Part shown: positions 1-8,330 of the stretch, one piece after another | How positions within the stretch are numbered: position 1 is the stretch's first letter | Layout: each line of letters opens with the position of its first letter | Origin: a bacterium | GTDB taxonomy: Bacteria; Actinomycetota; Acidimicrobiia; Acidimicrobiales; CATQHL01 | DNA length: 11,022 nucleotides | Assembly: GCA_028819945.1 (NCBI GenBank) | Contig: JAPPKQ010000202.1 | Coordinates: forward strand, 1 to 11,022 | Direction of reading: 5' to 3' | Position numbers and translations under genes: made by a program | The notes under the pieces: model-generated | Databases searched by the model: none | The model's input: the letters and a program-made list of their open reading frames with translations, nothing else | What the model was told of the DNA's origin: nothing

Positions 1-36
1 GGTCATGGTGGTGCAGAAGTCCGCGTCTGCCGGGCA
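1..36 (-). repeat. W module 6, start only (cut by window edge)
   Basis: The last twelve codons read CPADADFCTTMT, the opening of another W module with its Cys pair six residues apart and Phe in place of the usual Trp. The frame is still open at base 1, so the protein continues beyond the window. Confidence 0.7.
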
Positions 37-3000
37 CTCAGCCTGTGCGGGCCGGACGGTGTCCCGGGTGGCGCGGCTTGCGAGCGGCCCTTCCCGGTTG
101 CCGCGGTGGTCGGTGAAGGAGACCTTGACCAGCAGCTTCTTGCCGGCGTCGGCGTCGGTGAGCGCGTAGGTCGGCATGTTGGCGCCGACGTTGACCGGGT
201 TGGAGCTGCCGTCGTCGTCGACCCGCACCCACTGGTAGATCCATTGCGGGTCGTCGAGCCCGTCGGCGTCGGCGATGCCGCTCGTGTCGGCCGTCAGCAC
301 GTTGCCCGCCTGGAGCACGCCCGCAACGATGGCGGGCCGCCCGGTGGCGGCGGTGTTGAGCTTCAGGCTGACGGTCACCTCGTCGGGTTTGTTCAAGGCG
401 AAGCCGGCGGGGGCGTCGAATTCATAGTTGCCCGCGGTGCCGGTTTCCGAGTCGGCGTCGAGGGTGAAGTCGGTGCCGTCGACGGTCAGCACCGAACTCC
501 GGGGCAGGAAGGCGCCGACGTTGAAGCTCAGCGTAGCCGGGTCTGCGCTGCTATCGAGCGACAGCTTGCTCACCTCCCGGGTCGCGCCGCCGTCCGGGAA
601 GGAGCGGCTGGGACCGAGCAAGCCGTAGTTCGTGCCGTAGCCGAAGACGGTCCCGGTCCCGCCCACGGTGAGCGTGGCGCACCAGTCGGCGTCTTCGGGG
701 CAGTCGGCGAGGTCCGGCAGGGCGGCGCCGGCCAGGACCGGGTCGCTGCGCAGGGTCTGGCGCCGGCCCTTGCCGTCGGTGAGCGAGAGCTTGACGGCGA
801 CGCGCTTGCCGGCGTCGTCGCCGGTCAGCGTGTAGGTCTCTTCGGTGGCGCCGTCGATGTCGGTCTCGGTGTCGTCGCTCGCGATGCGCACCCACTGCCA
901 GGCCGGCTGCGGGTCGTCGAGCCCGTCGCGGTCGGCGATCTCGCCGCCGCCGTCGGGGTCGGCGAAGTCGGCGGCGGCGACGATGCGCGCGCCGGCGGTG
1001 AGCGTCTGCCCGGCCCGGGGCAGGCCGAGGACGGCGGGCCGGCCCTCGGCGTCGAAGTTGGGGAAGCGCACGGCGACGGCCACGGTGTCGCCGTCGCTCA
1101 GGCCGAATCCGGCGGGCGGGTCGAAGCGGTACCGGGCTTCGTTGGTGGGCAATCCGGCCAGTTCGTCGGCGGCCGCGGCGGCGGTGAAGGCCGTGCCGCC
1201 GATGGCGATCGTCGTGCCCTCGGGCAGTTTGTCAATGAGCTCGATCGCCAGGATCCGGTCGGTCCCGTCGTCTTCGATGTTCAATCCTTCGATGGTCGAT
1301 ATCACCCCGCCATGGTCGATGTTGACGTCGTCGATCCTGCCGTACACGAGGCCGTAGCCGGTGAAGGTAACGTTGTTGTGGATACGGGTCCCCACGGTCA
1401 TCACGGCGCACCAGTCGGCGGCGTTCGGCTCGCCCGGTCCGGGGCAGTGGGCCTGGCTCACGGCGCCGAGCACTTCGCCGGTCGCGGGGAAGACGGCGCT
1501 GGCGAGCGGCCCCTCGGCGTTGCCGCCGGCGTCGGCGAAGGAGACCCTGACGGACACCTTGAAGCCGAGGTCGGCGGCGGCGAGCGTGTAGGTGGCGCCG
1601 GTCGCGCCGGCGATGTCCTCGGCGTTGCCGTCGCTGTCCGCGCGCACCCACTGGAAGCTGTAGCCGGCGGGGAAGCCGGCGGCGGGCAGCCCGTCGGCGT
1701 CGGCGATCGTGCCGGGGCCGGCCGTCAGAGTCCGGCCGACCCGCGCGAGGCCGGCGATGTCGGGCACGCCGGCGGCGGGGGCGTTGTCGCGCTTCAGGCG
1801 CAGGGCCACGGTCACCGTGTCGCCGGCGCTCCAGGACAGCCCGGCGGGCAGGGTCCATCGATATTCCCCCGCGCCGCGTTCGGCATCGGCGTCGAGGGTG
1901 AAGGTGTGGCCGCCCAGGTCGAGCACGGAGCCCCGGGGCAGGGAGCGGCCGAATAATACCTGCACGGTTCTCGTCTCGCCCGCCACCGTGCGGATCGACT
2001 GCACCGTCCAGCTGTCGCCGCCGCGGACGACGGTCGGGTCGTCCAGCGCGCCGAGCGCCGGATTCGCGGCGTAGCCGGAGATCTGGCCACTGACCCCCAC
2101 GGTCGTCCCCACGGTCATCCGGGCGCACCAGTCGGCGCCTTCGGGGCAGGCGGCGGGCAGGATGGGGCCGTGGGCGGGGCTTGCGAGGGATTCGCGGCCG
2201 CCGGCGTCGTCGGTGAAGGCGGCGCGCACCCTGATCCGGCTGCCGACGTCGGCTCCGGTCAGCGTGTAGTGCGGCCCGTCGGCGCCGGCGATCTCGGTTT
2301 CGGTGTCGTCGGCGGCGACCCGGATCCAGCGCAGGTCGAAGCGGGCGTCGGCGATGCCATCGGGGTCGGCGATATCGGAGAGGTCGGCGCTCAGCCGGTC
2401 GCCGGCCCGGTTGCCGCCGGTAATGGCCGGCGCCCCGGCGGCGAAGCGGTTGATGAAGGCGTTGGCCCGGCCGACGATCCGGAGGCGGAAGATGGCGGTG
2501 CCCGTAGACTGGTCCCAGGTGTTGCCGCTACCCGGGAAGAATTTTCTGTTGGCGATGCTCCAGCCTTCGGCCTTGCCGCTGTCCTCGGCGCCCGTATTGG
2601 TGTGGCTGACCGTGACTCCGGTCGTGCCGGTCCCGGCGTCGTTGGAGATCACCACGCTGTAGGTCGTGGAGGGCTCCAGCACCGCGCCGCCGGCCGGCGC
2701 GGCGAAGTCGTTGACGCTGCTGGCGCTCAGGCTGGCGGGGTCGGCGAAGGTGTGGAGCAGGTCCTTCGGGCTGCCGTTGGCGTTGGTCGAGAACAGGCGC
2801 ACGAGGATCTGGCCGGTGTTGTCGCTGCCGATCCCGACCCCGATGCTGTCGACGGTGTAGCCGTGGGGGTTCGGTCCGGTGGTGAAGGCCAGCGCCGTGT
2901 GGGTCTGCACTTGGGAGACTTGCGACTTCCCGGTGTTGGAGACCAGGGCGGCCGCGGCGCCGACGGGCCCGGTTTCCCGGTCGGTCTCCATGGCCCGGTC

Positions 3001-6000
3001 CACGATGACCCGGTAGGTCCTGCGGGTGGCGCCGTCCGGGGCGGTGACCCGGACCAGGACGGTGTTGAGCCCGACCTCGAGGGCGGCCTGGACGCCGCTC
3101 TTGCCGGTGTCGGCGTCCCGGAGCGGGCGGCCGTCGACGTCGAGGAATGCCACCGTGGCGTCCCCGTCGGTGGCGGTGGCGGCGACGGTCGCCTGCGCCG
3201 AGCCGGCGGCGGCGTCGGCGCGGTAGCCGGCGGTGTTGCGCGCGAAGGCGGGGGACAGCGTCAGGGCGTTGCCGTCGGGGTCGGTGAGTTCGAGGGCGCT
3301 GAGGCTGGCGTCGGCGTCGGTCGACAGGGTCGCGCCGGAGATCGCCATGCGCAGGACGCTCGCGCTGTTGCTCGACCAGGAGCCGCTGCTGAAGTTCTGC
3401 CTGGAATCGGCGATGCTCCAGCCGGCGGCGGCGCCGCTGTCCTCGGCTTTCGACGTCGTGTGGCTGACGGCGTATCCGGCCGAACCGTTGCCGCCGGTAT
3501 TGGTGATCACCACGGCGTAGGTCGTGTTGGGCTCCAGCATTGCGCCGCCGGCCGGCGCGGCGAATCTGTTGGTGCCGTCGTCGTCGACGGTCCCCGGGTT
3601 GGCGAACCGGTAGAGCTCCGCCGTCGGGGCCGCCTGGCCCGCCGTCGTGGAGAAGATCCGCACCAGGATGCCGCCGCTGCCGGGGCCGCCGCGCAGGGGG
3701 ACGTCGATGCTGTCCACCCTGTAGCCGCCGAGGTTGCCGCCGGTGGTGAATTTCTGGCTGGTCCTTGCCTGTGTGCCCGCAAGCGATGTCGTCCCGGTGT
3801 TGGACACCAGGGTCCCGGCCACCGGCCTGCCCTCGCGGCTCACGGTCAGCGTGTAGGTCCGCTCGTCGGTGCCGTCCTCTGCGGTCACCGTCACCTTGAG
3901 GGTGTTGGCGCCGACGGCGAGGTCGGCCTGGAAGCCGTCGGCGTCGGCGTCGGCGTCGGTGAGCGCGTTGTCGCCATCGTCGAGGACGGCCACGGTCGCC
4001 AGGGCGTCGGCGGCCTCGGGCTTGAGCGTGATGCGGTCGACGGCGTTGGACACCGCCGCGCTGTAGGCGAGGGTCGCGGGGTCGAAGGCGGGGGTGAGGG
4101 GAACCGGCGAGTCGTCGAACGGGTCCGCCAGCGCCAGCGCGCTCAGGGCGGCGTCGGCGCCGAGCAGCCGCGCCCGGGTCACGATGAGGGTGTAGGTCCG
4201 GCTGGCGACGGCGTCGCTGCCGGTCACCTGCACCTGGACGATGTTGGCGCCCACGTCGAGCGCCAGCTGGAATCCGGCCTCGGTGTCGTCGGCGTCGGTT
4301 AGCGCCCGGTCGTTTTCGTCGAGGAAGGCCACGCCGGCGGCGGCGTCGGCGGCCGTCGGGGTCACGGTGACGGTCTCGACGGCGTTCGCCGCGTCGGCGG
4401 TGTAGCCCAGGGTGTCGGCGGCGAAGGTCTCGTTGAGGTCGATCGCGCTGCCGTCGGCGGCGTTCGCCAGCGCGAGGGCGCTGAGCGTCGGGTCGGCGTT
4501 GGCCCGGCCGTGGACCTGCATCTTCACGGAGAAGGTCAACTCGCCGGGAAAGGCGTACCGGTCGTTGTGGATGTTCCAGCCGGCGGCGGCGCTGTCCTCG
4601 GAGTCGGAGCCGGTGAGGCGGATCTCGATTCCGGTATTGCCGGTGCCGGCGTCGTCGGAGAGCACCGCCATGTAGGTCGTGTTCGGCTCCAGCACGGCGC
4701 CGGCGGGCGCTTCGAAGTAGTTGACGCTGCCGGCCGCGAAGCCGCCGGCGGGGTCGGCGAAGGTGTAGAGCAGGCTGCTCGGTCTGTTGCCGCTCACGGT
4801 GTAGACGCGCAGGAGCGCTTCGCCGTCGGCGTCGCCCCCGACCTCGATGCCGATCCGGTCGATGGTGTATCCGCTGGGGTTGGGTCCCGTCCTGAAGCGC
4901 TGCCCGGTGCGGTCCCGCACGGCGCTGTCGGTATTCTGCCCCGTGTTGGACACCAGCACCCCGGCGGGCGGCAGGCCGGGTCGCGCCCGGAACACGGTCA
5001 GCGTGTAGGTCCGGGTGACGGCGTTGTCGCTGCCGGTCACCTGCACCTTGACGGTGTTGGCGCCTTCGGCGAGCGCCAGCTGGAATCCGGGCTCGGTGCC
5101 GTCGGCGTCGGCGAGCGTTGCGTCGTTTTCGTCGAGGAAGGCCACGGCGGCGGCGCCGTCGGCGGCCGTCGGGGTCACGGTGACGGTCTCCACGGCGTTC
5201 GCCGCGTCGGCGGTGTAGCGCAGGGTGCCGGCGGCGAAGGTCTCGTTGAAGTCGATCCCGTCCCCGGTCGCGGCGTTCTCCAGGGCGAGGGCGCTGAGCG
5301 TCGGGTCGGCGTTGGCCCGGCCGCGGACCTGGATCTTTATGGACCAGCCGCTGGTGGCATTTGGCAGCTGGTTTCGATCGTCGTGGATGGACCAGCCGGG
5401 GGCGGCGCCGTTGTCCTCGCCGTTGAATTGGGTGAGCCTGATCTGGATTCCGGTATCGCCGGTGCCGGAGTCGTCGGAGAACACCGCGATGTAGGTCCTG
5501 TTCGGCTCGAGCACGGCGTTGGCCGGCGCGTCGAAATAGTTGCTTCTTCTGGCCACCAGGCCGCCGGCGGGGGGGGTGAAGGTGTAGAGCAGCCGCCCCG
5601 GGTTGCCGCCGCTCACGGTGTAGACGCGCAGCAGCACTTCGCCGGTGTTGTCCCCCCCGACCTCGAAGCCGATCTGGTCGATGGTGTAGCCGCCGGGGTT
5701 GGGCCCCGTCGTGAAGCGCTGCCCGGTGTAATCCCGCACGTCGCCGGAAGCCGCCTTCCCGAAGTTGGAGATCAGCACGTCGCCGACCGGCGCGGCCGCG
5801 CGGGTCACCACCAGGGTGTAGGTCTGCTCGGCGGTCCCGTTCTCGGCGGTCACCCGGATCTTCAGGGTGTTGGCGCCCACGGCCAGGGCCAGCTGGAAGC
5901 CGTCCTCGGTGTCGTCGGCGTCGGCGAGCGTTGCGTCGTTTTGGTCGAGGAAGGCCACCGTGGCGCCGTCGTCGGCGGCCGTCGGGGTCACGGTGAGGGT

Positions 6001-8187
6001 GGCGACGGCGTTCGCCGCGTTGGCGGTGTAGCTCAGGGTGGCGGGGTCGAAGGTCTCGTTGACGGAGATCGCGGGGCCGGGGCCGTCCAGCGCGATCCCG
6101 CTCAGGGTGGCGTCGGCCGAGGGCGGCGCCCGTGTCAGGGCGAGGGTGTAGTCCTTCGTGGTGGTTCCGTCCTCTGCGGTCACCCGGATCTTGACGGTGG
6201 TCGTCCCGCCGGCGACGTCGATCTGGTGGCCGTCCTTGTCGGCGTCGGCGTCGGCGATGGAGGCGTCGGCGTTGCCGGCGTCCAGATAGGCCACGGCGGC
6301 GGCGGCGTAGTTGGGCGTGGCGGCGAGGGTCACCCGCGCGGTCGCGGCCGCCAGGTCGGCGGTGTAGGCGGCTATGTCCTCGTCGAAGGCGGGCGCAAAG
6401 GCGATCTCCGCGTCGTCCGCGGCGTCGTGCAGGGCCAGGGCCCTGAGGGCGGCGTCGGTGCTGGGGTTCGGGAAGCGCAGGCTGACGGTCACCTTCTGGC
6501 CGGGCAGCCAGGCCAGGGTGCCGCGGGGGAGGAGCCAGGAATAGTTCAGTAGACCTTCGCTGTCCTTGCCGACGGCAAACGCCTGCCCGCCCAGGTTCAG
6601 CGCCGTGCCCCGGGGCAGGAGGGGGTCGAGGCCGTACTCGACCTGCTGCTCCATACCCGGCTGGGGCCGGCCGGGCAAATTCCTATAATGCAGATAGAAC
6701 ACCGTCGAGCTGTCGCTGCCGCGCCCGATCGTCCGGTCGGCGAGGGCGCCGTACCCCTCGGAGTTGTGGAATCCGTAGTAGGTCGAGCCCGCCTGACCCG
6801 GAAACGTCCCCACGGTCATGACGGTGCACCAGTCGTCGCCGCTGCGGTCGGTGGCGCAGTCGTCCTGCTCGGCGACCACGGCTTCGGTGAGCGCGCTCTC
6901 CAGGGCCTCGTCGTCGCCGCTGCCGTCGGTGAAGGAGACCTTCACCTTGAGCCTGTGGCCGACGTCGGCGGCGACGGGCGCGTAGGTCGCGGCGTTGGCG
7001 CTGTCGATGTCGGTCTCGGTGCTGTCGGCGGCCACGCGCACCCATTGCAGGGTGTAGCCCGCGGGGAAGGTCCCGGCGGGCAGGTCGTCGGGGTCGGCGA
7101 TGTCGCCGGCCCCGGCGGTGAGCGTCTGCCCGACCTGGGGCACCCCGGCGATCGCCGGCGCCCCGGTGGCGTCGGGGATGCCGGCGCGGTTCACCGTCAG
7201 GGTGTAGGTCCAGCTGGCGATGCTGTCCCTGGCGGTCACCTTCACCTTGACGATGCTGGCGTTTTCGGCCAGCGCCAGCTGGAATCCGGCCTTGATGTCG
7301 TCGGCGTCGGCAAGCGGCTGGTCGTTCTGGTCGAGGAAGGCCACGGTGGCGCCGCCGTCGCTGGCCGTCGGGGTGACGGTGACGGTCTCGACGGTGCCCG
7401 CCGCGTCGGCGGTGTAGCTCAGGGCGCCGGCGACGAAGGCCTCGTTGAGGGCGATCGCGTCCCCGGTCGCGGCGTCCGCCAGCGCGAGTGCGCGCAGGGA
7501 CGGGTCGGCGTTGGCCCGGCCGCGGACCAGGATCCTCACTGATTGGGAACCGAAGCCCCCTCCCGAAAAGTTCCAATTCGTGTCGCCGAGGCGCCAGCCT
7601 GGGGCGGCGCCGGGGTCCTCCGCGTCGGCGGCGGTGAGGCTGTAGTTGATCGTGGGGTCGCCGCTGCCGGCGTCGTTGGAGAGCACCACGGAGTAGGTCG
7701 TGTTCCGCTCCAGCACGGCGTCGTCGGGCGCGTCGAAGCAGTTGAGGCTGTTGGCGACGAAGCCGCCGGCCGGGTCGGCGAAGGTGTAGAGCGCGAACCG
7801 CGGCCTGTTGTTCGGGTGGGTGTTGAAGACGCGCAGGAGCAGTTCGCCGTCGGCGTCCCCCCCGATCCGGATGCAGATCTGGTCGATGGAGTATCCGCCG
7901 CGGCTGACTCCCCCGGTCGTGACGGACCCCCCGAGGCGCATGCTTACATTGACGGCATGCCCCCGCCCCGTGTTGGAGACCAGCACGTCGGCGGGGGTCA
8001 GGCCGGAGCGCGCCCGGAGCACGGTCAGCGTGTAGGTCCGGTCGTCGATGCCGTCGCGGCCGGTCACCTTCACCTTGACGATGTTGGCGCCTGCGGCCAG
8101 CGCCACCTGGAATCCGGGCTCGGTGTTGTCGGCGTCGGTGAGCGCCATGTCGCTGGCGTCGAGGAAGGCCACGCTGGCGCCGGCGTC
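1..8187 (-). CDS. Main body of the giant modular repeat protein (3' end outside window)
   Basis: One minus-strand frame is open from about 8187 to base 1, roughly 2,729 codons, with no stop that I could find. It holds the rest of Cad2, R2-Cad3-F3-W2-Cad4-Cad5-R3-Cad6-R4-Cad7-Cad8-R5-Cad9-R6, then alternating F and W modules to the edge. All modules are in register, checked at the conserved LVSNTG, TYTLTV and MTVG sites. There is no plausible own start: the frame simply continues Cad2 after the 10-bp deletion. Composition is Ala, Asp, Gly, Thr and Val rich, with few Lys and few Cys, typical of extracellular beta-repeat proteins. I see no transmembrane segment, sortase signal, RTX nonapeptide array or autotransporter barrel within the window; any anchoring or secretion signal must lie beyond base 1. 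Probable role is adhesion or extracellular matrix, inferred from architecture only. Confidence 0.85.
37..354 (-). repeat. F module 7 (Ig-like)
   Basis: It reads PAIVAGVLQAGNVLTADTSG, IADADGLDDPQWIYQWVRV, DDDGSSNPVNVGANMPTYAL, TDADAGKKLLVKVSFTDHRG and NREGPLAS. Core motifs are intact. A new W module starts right after it. Confidence 0.75.
355..702 (-). repeat. W module 5 (Cys-pair, MTVG-type)
   Basis: It opens CPEDADWCATLTVG (Cys pair six apart; Leu replaces Met of MTVG), then GTVFGYGTNYGLLGPSRSF, the strand-rich SKLSLDSSADPATLSFNVG, FLPRSSVLTVDGTDFTLDAD, NYEFDAPAGFAL and DEVTVSLKLN. The Met-to-Leu change argues against these MTVG sites being translation starts. Confidence 0.6.
703..1056 (-). 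repeat. F module 6 (Ig-like), with insertion
   Basis: It reads PAVLGLPRAGQTLTAGARI, VAAADFADPDGGGEIADRDG, LDDPQPAWQWVRIASDDTET, IDGATEETYTLTGDDAGKRV and VKLSLTDGKGRRQTLRS. An extra acidic and Gly-rich insertion before EIADRDG makes it longer than its neighbours. Confidence 0.75.
1057..1446 (-). repeat. W module 4 (Cys-pair, MTVG-type)
   Basis: It opens CPGPGEPNAADWCAVMTVG, with the Cys pair eleven residues apart, the widest spacing seen. It continues FTGYGLVYGRIDDVNIDHGG, a strand with EDDGTDRILAIELIDKLPEG, TIAIGGTAFTAAAA and the closing strand DTVAVAVRFPNFD. The module is longer than W3 and W5. Confidence 0.6.
1447..1785 (-). repeat. F module 5 (Ig-like)
   Basis: It reads PDIAGLARVGRTLTAGPGT, IADADGLPAAGFPAGYSFQW, VRADSDGNAEDIAGATGAT, YTLAAADLGFKVSVRVSFAD and AGGNAEGPLAS. 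All core motifs are intact. It ends shortly before the Cys that begins W4. Confidence 0.75.
1786..2148 (-). repeat. W module 3 (Cys-pair, MTVG-type)
   Basis: It opens CPEGADWCARMTVG (Cys pair six residues apart), then GQISGYAANPALGALDDPT, a Trp-containing strand, LFGRSLPRGSVLDLGGHTF, TLDADAERGAGEYRWTLP and the final strand DTVTVALRLKR. It preserves the LPRGSVL-x-L-x-G motif shared with W2 and W5. Confidence 0.6.
2149..2469 (-). repeat. F module 4 (Ig-like)
   Basis: It reads PAITGGNRAGDRLSADLSD, IADPDGIADARFDLRWIRV, TETEIAGADGPHYTLTGAD, VGSRIRVRAAFTDDAGGRE and SLAS. Trp is preceded by LR here, where other copies have FQ, LQ or YQ. It is the first of four F modules alternating with W modules to the left edge. 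Confidence 0.75.
2470..2991 (-). repeat. R module 6 (choice-of-anchor R-like)
   Basis: It reads GAAAALVSNTGKSQVSQVQ, LAFTTGPNPHGYTVDSIGVG, ILVRLFSTNANGSPKDLLH, TFADPASLSASSVNDFAAP, STTYSVVISNDAGTGTTGV, SHTNTGAEDSGKAEGWSI and FRLRIVG. It closes the R/Cad part of the protein and passes straight into F4 with the linker RANAFINRF. Confidence 0.65.
2992..3333 (-). repeat. Cadherin-like beta-sandwich module 9
   Basis: A 342-nt copy including the short linker ATLSTD, then DADASLSALELTDPDG, LSPAFARNTAGYRADAAAG, ATVAATATDGDATVAFLD, RDADTGKSGVQAALEVG, NTVLVRVTAPDGATRR and TYRVIVDRA. It is the most divergent Cad copy and the last before the F-W block. Confidence 0.7.
3334..3831 (-). repeat. R module 5 (choice-of-anchor R-like)
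   Basis: It reads PVAGTLVSNTGTTSLAGTQ, TSQKFTTGGNLGGYRVDSID, LVRIFSTTAGQAAPTAELY, GTNRFAAPAG, NTTYAVVITNTGGNGSAGY, AVSHTTSKAEDSGAAAGW, SIADSRQNF and LRMAISG. R5 and R6 form a separate subgroup, with VDSI and SHT-x-x-x-AEDSG, closer to the general family consensus than R1-R4. Confidence 0.65.
3832..4170 (-). repeat. Cadherin-like module 8, with four-Asp DxDxDxDG loop
   Basis: A 339-nt copy reading ADAALSALALADPFDDS, LTPAFDPATLAYSAAVSN, RITLKPEAADALATVAVLD, LTDADADADGFQADLAVG, TLKVTVTAEDGTDER and TYTLTVSRE. It directly follows Cad7. Its acidic loop D-A-D-A-D-A-D-G is the most calcium-site-like of the set, and is encoded by a short run of GCC-GAC codons. Confidence 0.75.
4171..4506 (-). repeat. 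Cadherin-like beta-sandwich module 7
   Basis: A 336-nt copy reading RANADPTLSALALANAADG, LNETFAADTLGYTADAAN, ETVTVTPTAADAAAGVAF, LTDADDTEAGFQLALDVG, NIVQVQVTGSDAVASR and TYTLIVTRA. It retains the full block (TPTAAD) that is missing at the Cad2 deletion, so it is a good reference for that repair. Confidence 0.75.
4507..4983 (-). repeat. R module 4 (choice-of-anchor R-like)
   Basis: It reads PAGVLVSNTGQNTDSAVRD, GPNPSGYTIDRIGIEVGGDAD, LLRVYTVSGNRPSSLLY, TFADPAGGFAAGSVNYFEAP, NTTYMAVLSDDAGTGNTGIE, AGWNIHNDRYAFPG and KMQVHG. It is the closest R relative of R1 by shared protein and DNA words, but has Gly and Tyr at the Cys positions. Confidence 0.65.
4984..5319 (-). repeat. Cadherin-like beta-sandwich module 6
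   Basis: A 336-nt copy reading RANADPTLSALALENA, FNETFAAGTLRYTADAAN, ETVTVTPTAADGAAAVAF, LADADGTEPGFQLALAEG, NTVKVQVTGSDN and TYTLTVFRA. It shares long identical words with Cad1 and Cad7, especially the stretch encoding RANADPTLSALAL. Confidence 0.75.
5320..5796 (-). repeat. R module 3 (choice-of-anchor R-like)
   Basis: It reads GDVLISNFGKAASGDVRD, GQRFTTGPNPGGYTIDQIGFEVGG, VLLRVYTVSGGNPGRLLY, SNYFDAPAN, NRTYIAVFSDDSGTGDTGI, GWSIHDDRN and KIQVRG. The two Cys positions of R1 and R2 are Gly and Tyr here. An 8-base homopolymer at 5568-5575 encodes TPP and keeps the frame. Confidence 0.65.
5797..6126 (-). repeat. Cadherin-like beta-sandwich module 5
   Basis: A 330-nt copy reading SADATLSGIALDGPGPAIS, VNETFDPATLSYTANAAN, TLTVTPTAADDGATVAFLD, ADADDTEDGFQLALAVG, TLKIRVTAENGTAEQ and TYTLVVTRA. 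It follows Cad4 directly, the second of three places where two Cad modules are adjacent. Confidence 0.75.
6127..6462 (-). repeat. Cadherin-like module 4, divergent, with acidic DxDxDG loop
   Basis: A 336-nt copy reading STDAALRALALHDAADD, APAFDEDIAAYTADLAA, VAYLDAGN, SIADADADKDGHQIDVAGG, TVKIRVTAEDGTTTKD and YTLALTRA. It is more divergent than Cad1-3 and closer to the general family consensus (TAEDGTTT). The loop DADADKDGHQID resembles an EF-hand-type calcium loop. Confidence 0.75.
6463..6858 (-). repeat. W module 2 (Cys-pair, MTVG-type)
   Basis: It opens CATDRSGDDWCTVMTVG, so it has two Cys separated by nine residues just before MTVG. It continues with GSTYYGFHNSEGYGALADRT, a strand-rich middle, LPRGTALNLGGQAFAVG and the closing strand QKVTVSLRFPN. 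The LPRG-x-x-L-x-L-x-G motif and the final V-T-V-S-L-x-x strand match the copies in the left third. No named family recognised. Confidence 0.6.
6859..7182 (-). repeat. F module 3 (Ig-like)
   Basis: It reads PAIAGVPQVGQTLTAGAGD, IADPDDLPAG, GYTLQWVRVAADSTETDID, ATYAPVAADVGHRLKVKVSF and TDGSGDDEALES. The LQW Trp, DVG turn and VKVSFTDG strand are conserved. It sits directly before a W module, as all later F modules do, showing that F-W is a unit also used in the middle of the protein. Confidence 0.75.
7183..7518 (-). repeat. Cadherin-like beta-sandwich module 3
   Basis: A 336-nt copy reading RANADPSLRALALADA, LNEAFVAGALSYTADAAG, ETVTVTPTASDGGATVAF, ADADDIKAGFQLALAEN, KVKVTARDSIASW and TYTLTVNRA. 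It is the last module before the internal F3-W2 pair. Confidence 0.75.
7519..8010 (-). repeat. R module 2 (choice-of-anchor R-like)
   Basis: It reads SGLTPADVLVSNTG, GGYSIDQICIRIGGDADGE, LLLRVFNTHPNN, LYTFADPAGG, LNCFDAPDD, NTTYSVVLSNDAGSGD, PGWRLGDTNWNF and SVRILVRG. Like R1 it carries the Cys pair. The segment after LVSNTG (GRGHAVNVSMRLGG) is the most divergent among the copies. Confidence 0.65.
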
Positions 8188-8330
8188 GGCGTCACGGTGA
8201 TCGCGTCGACGGCGTTGGCCACGTCGGCGGTGTAGCTCGTGGTGCCGGCGGCGAAGGTCTCGTTGAGGTCGATCGCGGAGTCGTCGTCCGGGTTTTCCAG
8301 GGCGAGGGCGCTCAGGGTCGTGTCGGCGTT
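8011..8330 (-). repeat. Cadherin-like module 2, frameshifted by a 10-bp deletion
   Basis: This copy lines up with Cad1 at an offset of 330 bp on its N-terminal side, including the shared words for NPDD and LNETFAAGT. It changes frame near 8187. Its first half (ADTTLSALALENP to ITVTPT) reads in the same frame as Cad1. Its second half (GASVAFLDASDMAL to TYTLTVLRA) reads in the frame used by the rest of the gene. It measures 320 nt where the restored unit would be 330. Confidence 0.8.

Noticed and set aside
1232..2128. Minus-strand Arg-rich frames here and at 6683-7576, 551-895 and 10702-11001
   Set aside because: These are out-of-frame readings of the same gene, with runs of Arg typical of shifted GCC-GAC and GGC codons. 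The correct frame at the same place reads recognisable modules.
3937..3957. Short GTCGGC hexamer runs as a microsatellite or regulatory repeat
   Set aside because: They are in-frame Asp-Ala codons of the acidic loop in a Cad module and recur at the same module position in other copies. They are only relevant as possible slippage sites.
2170..4302. Long plus-strand open frames here and at 106-1956, 4510-6552 and 9360-10547
   Set aside because: They are mirror frames of the minus-strand gene caused by high GC. Their translations are Gly/Val/Arg/Ala-rich with echoes of the repeat spacing and no domain, start context or signal peptide of their own.
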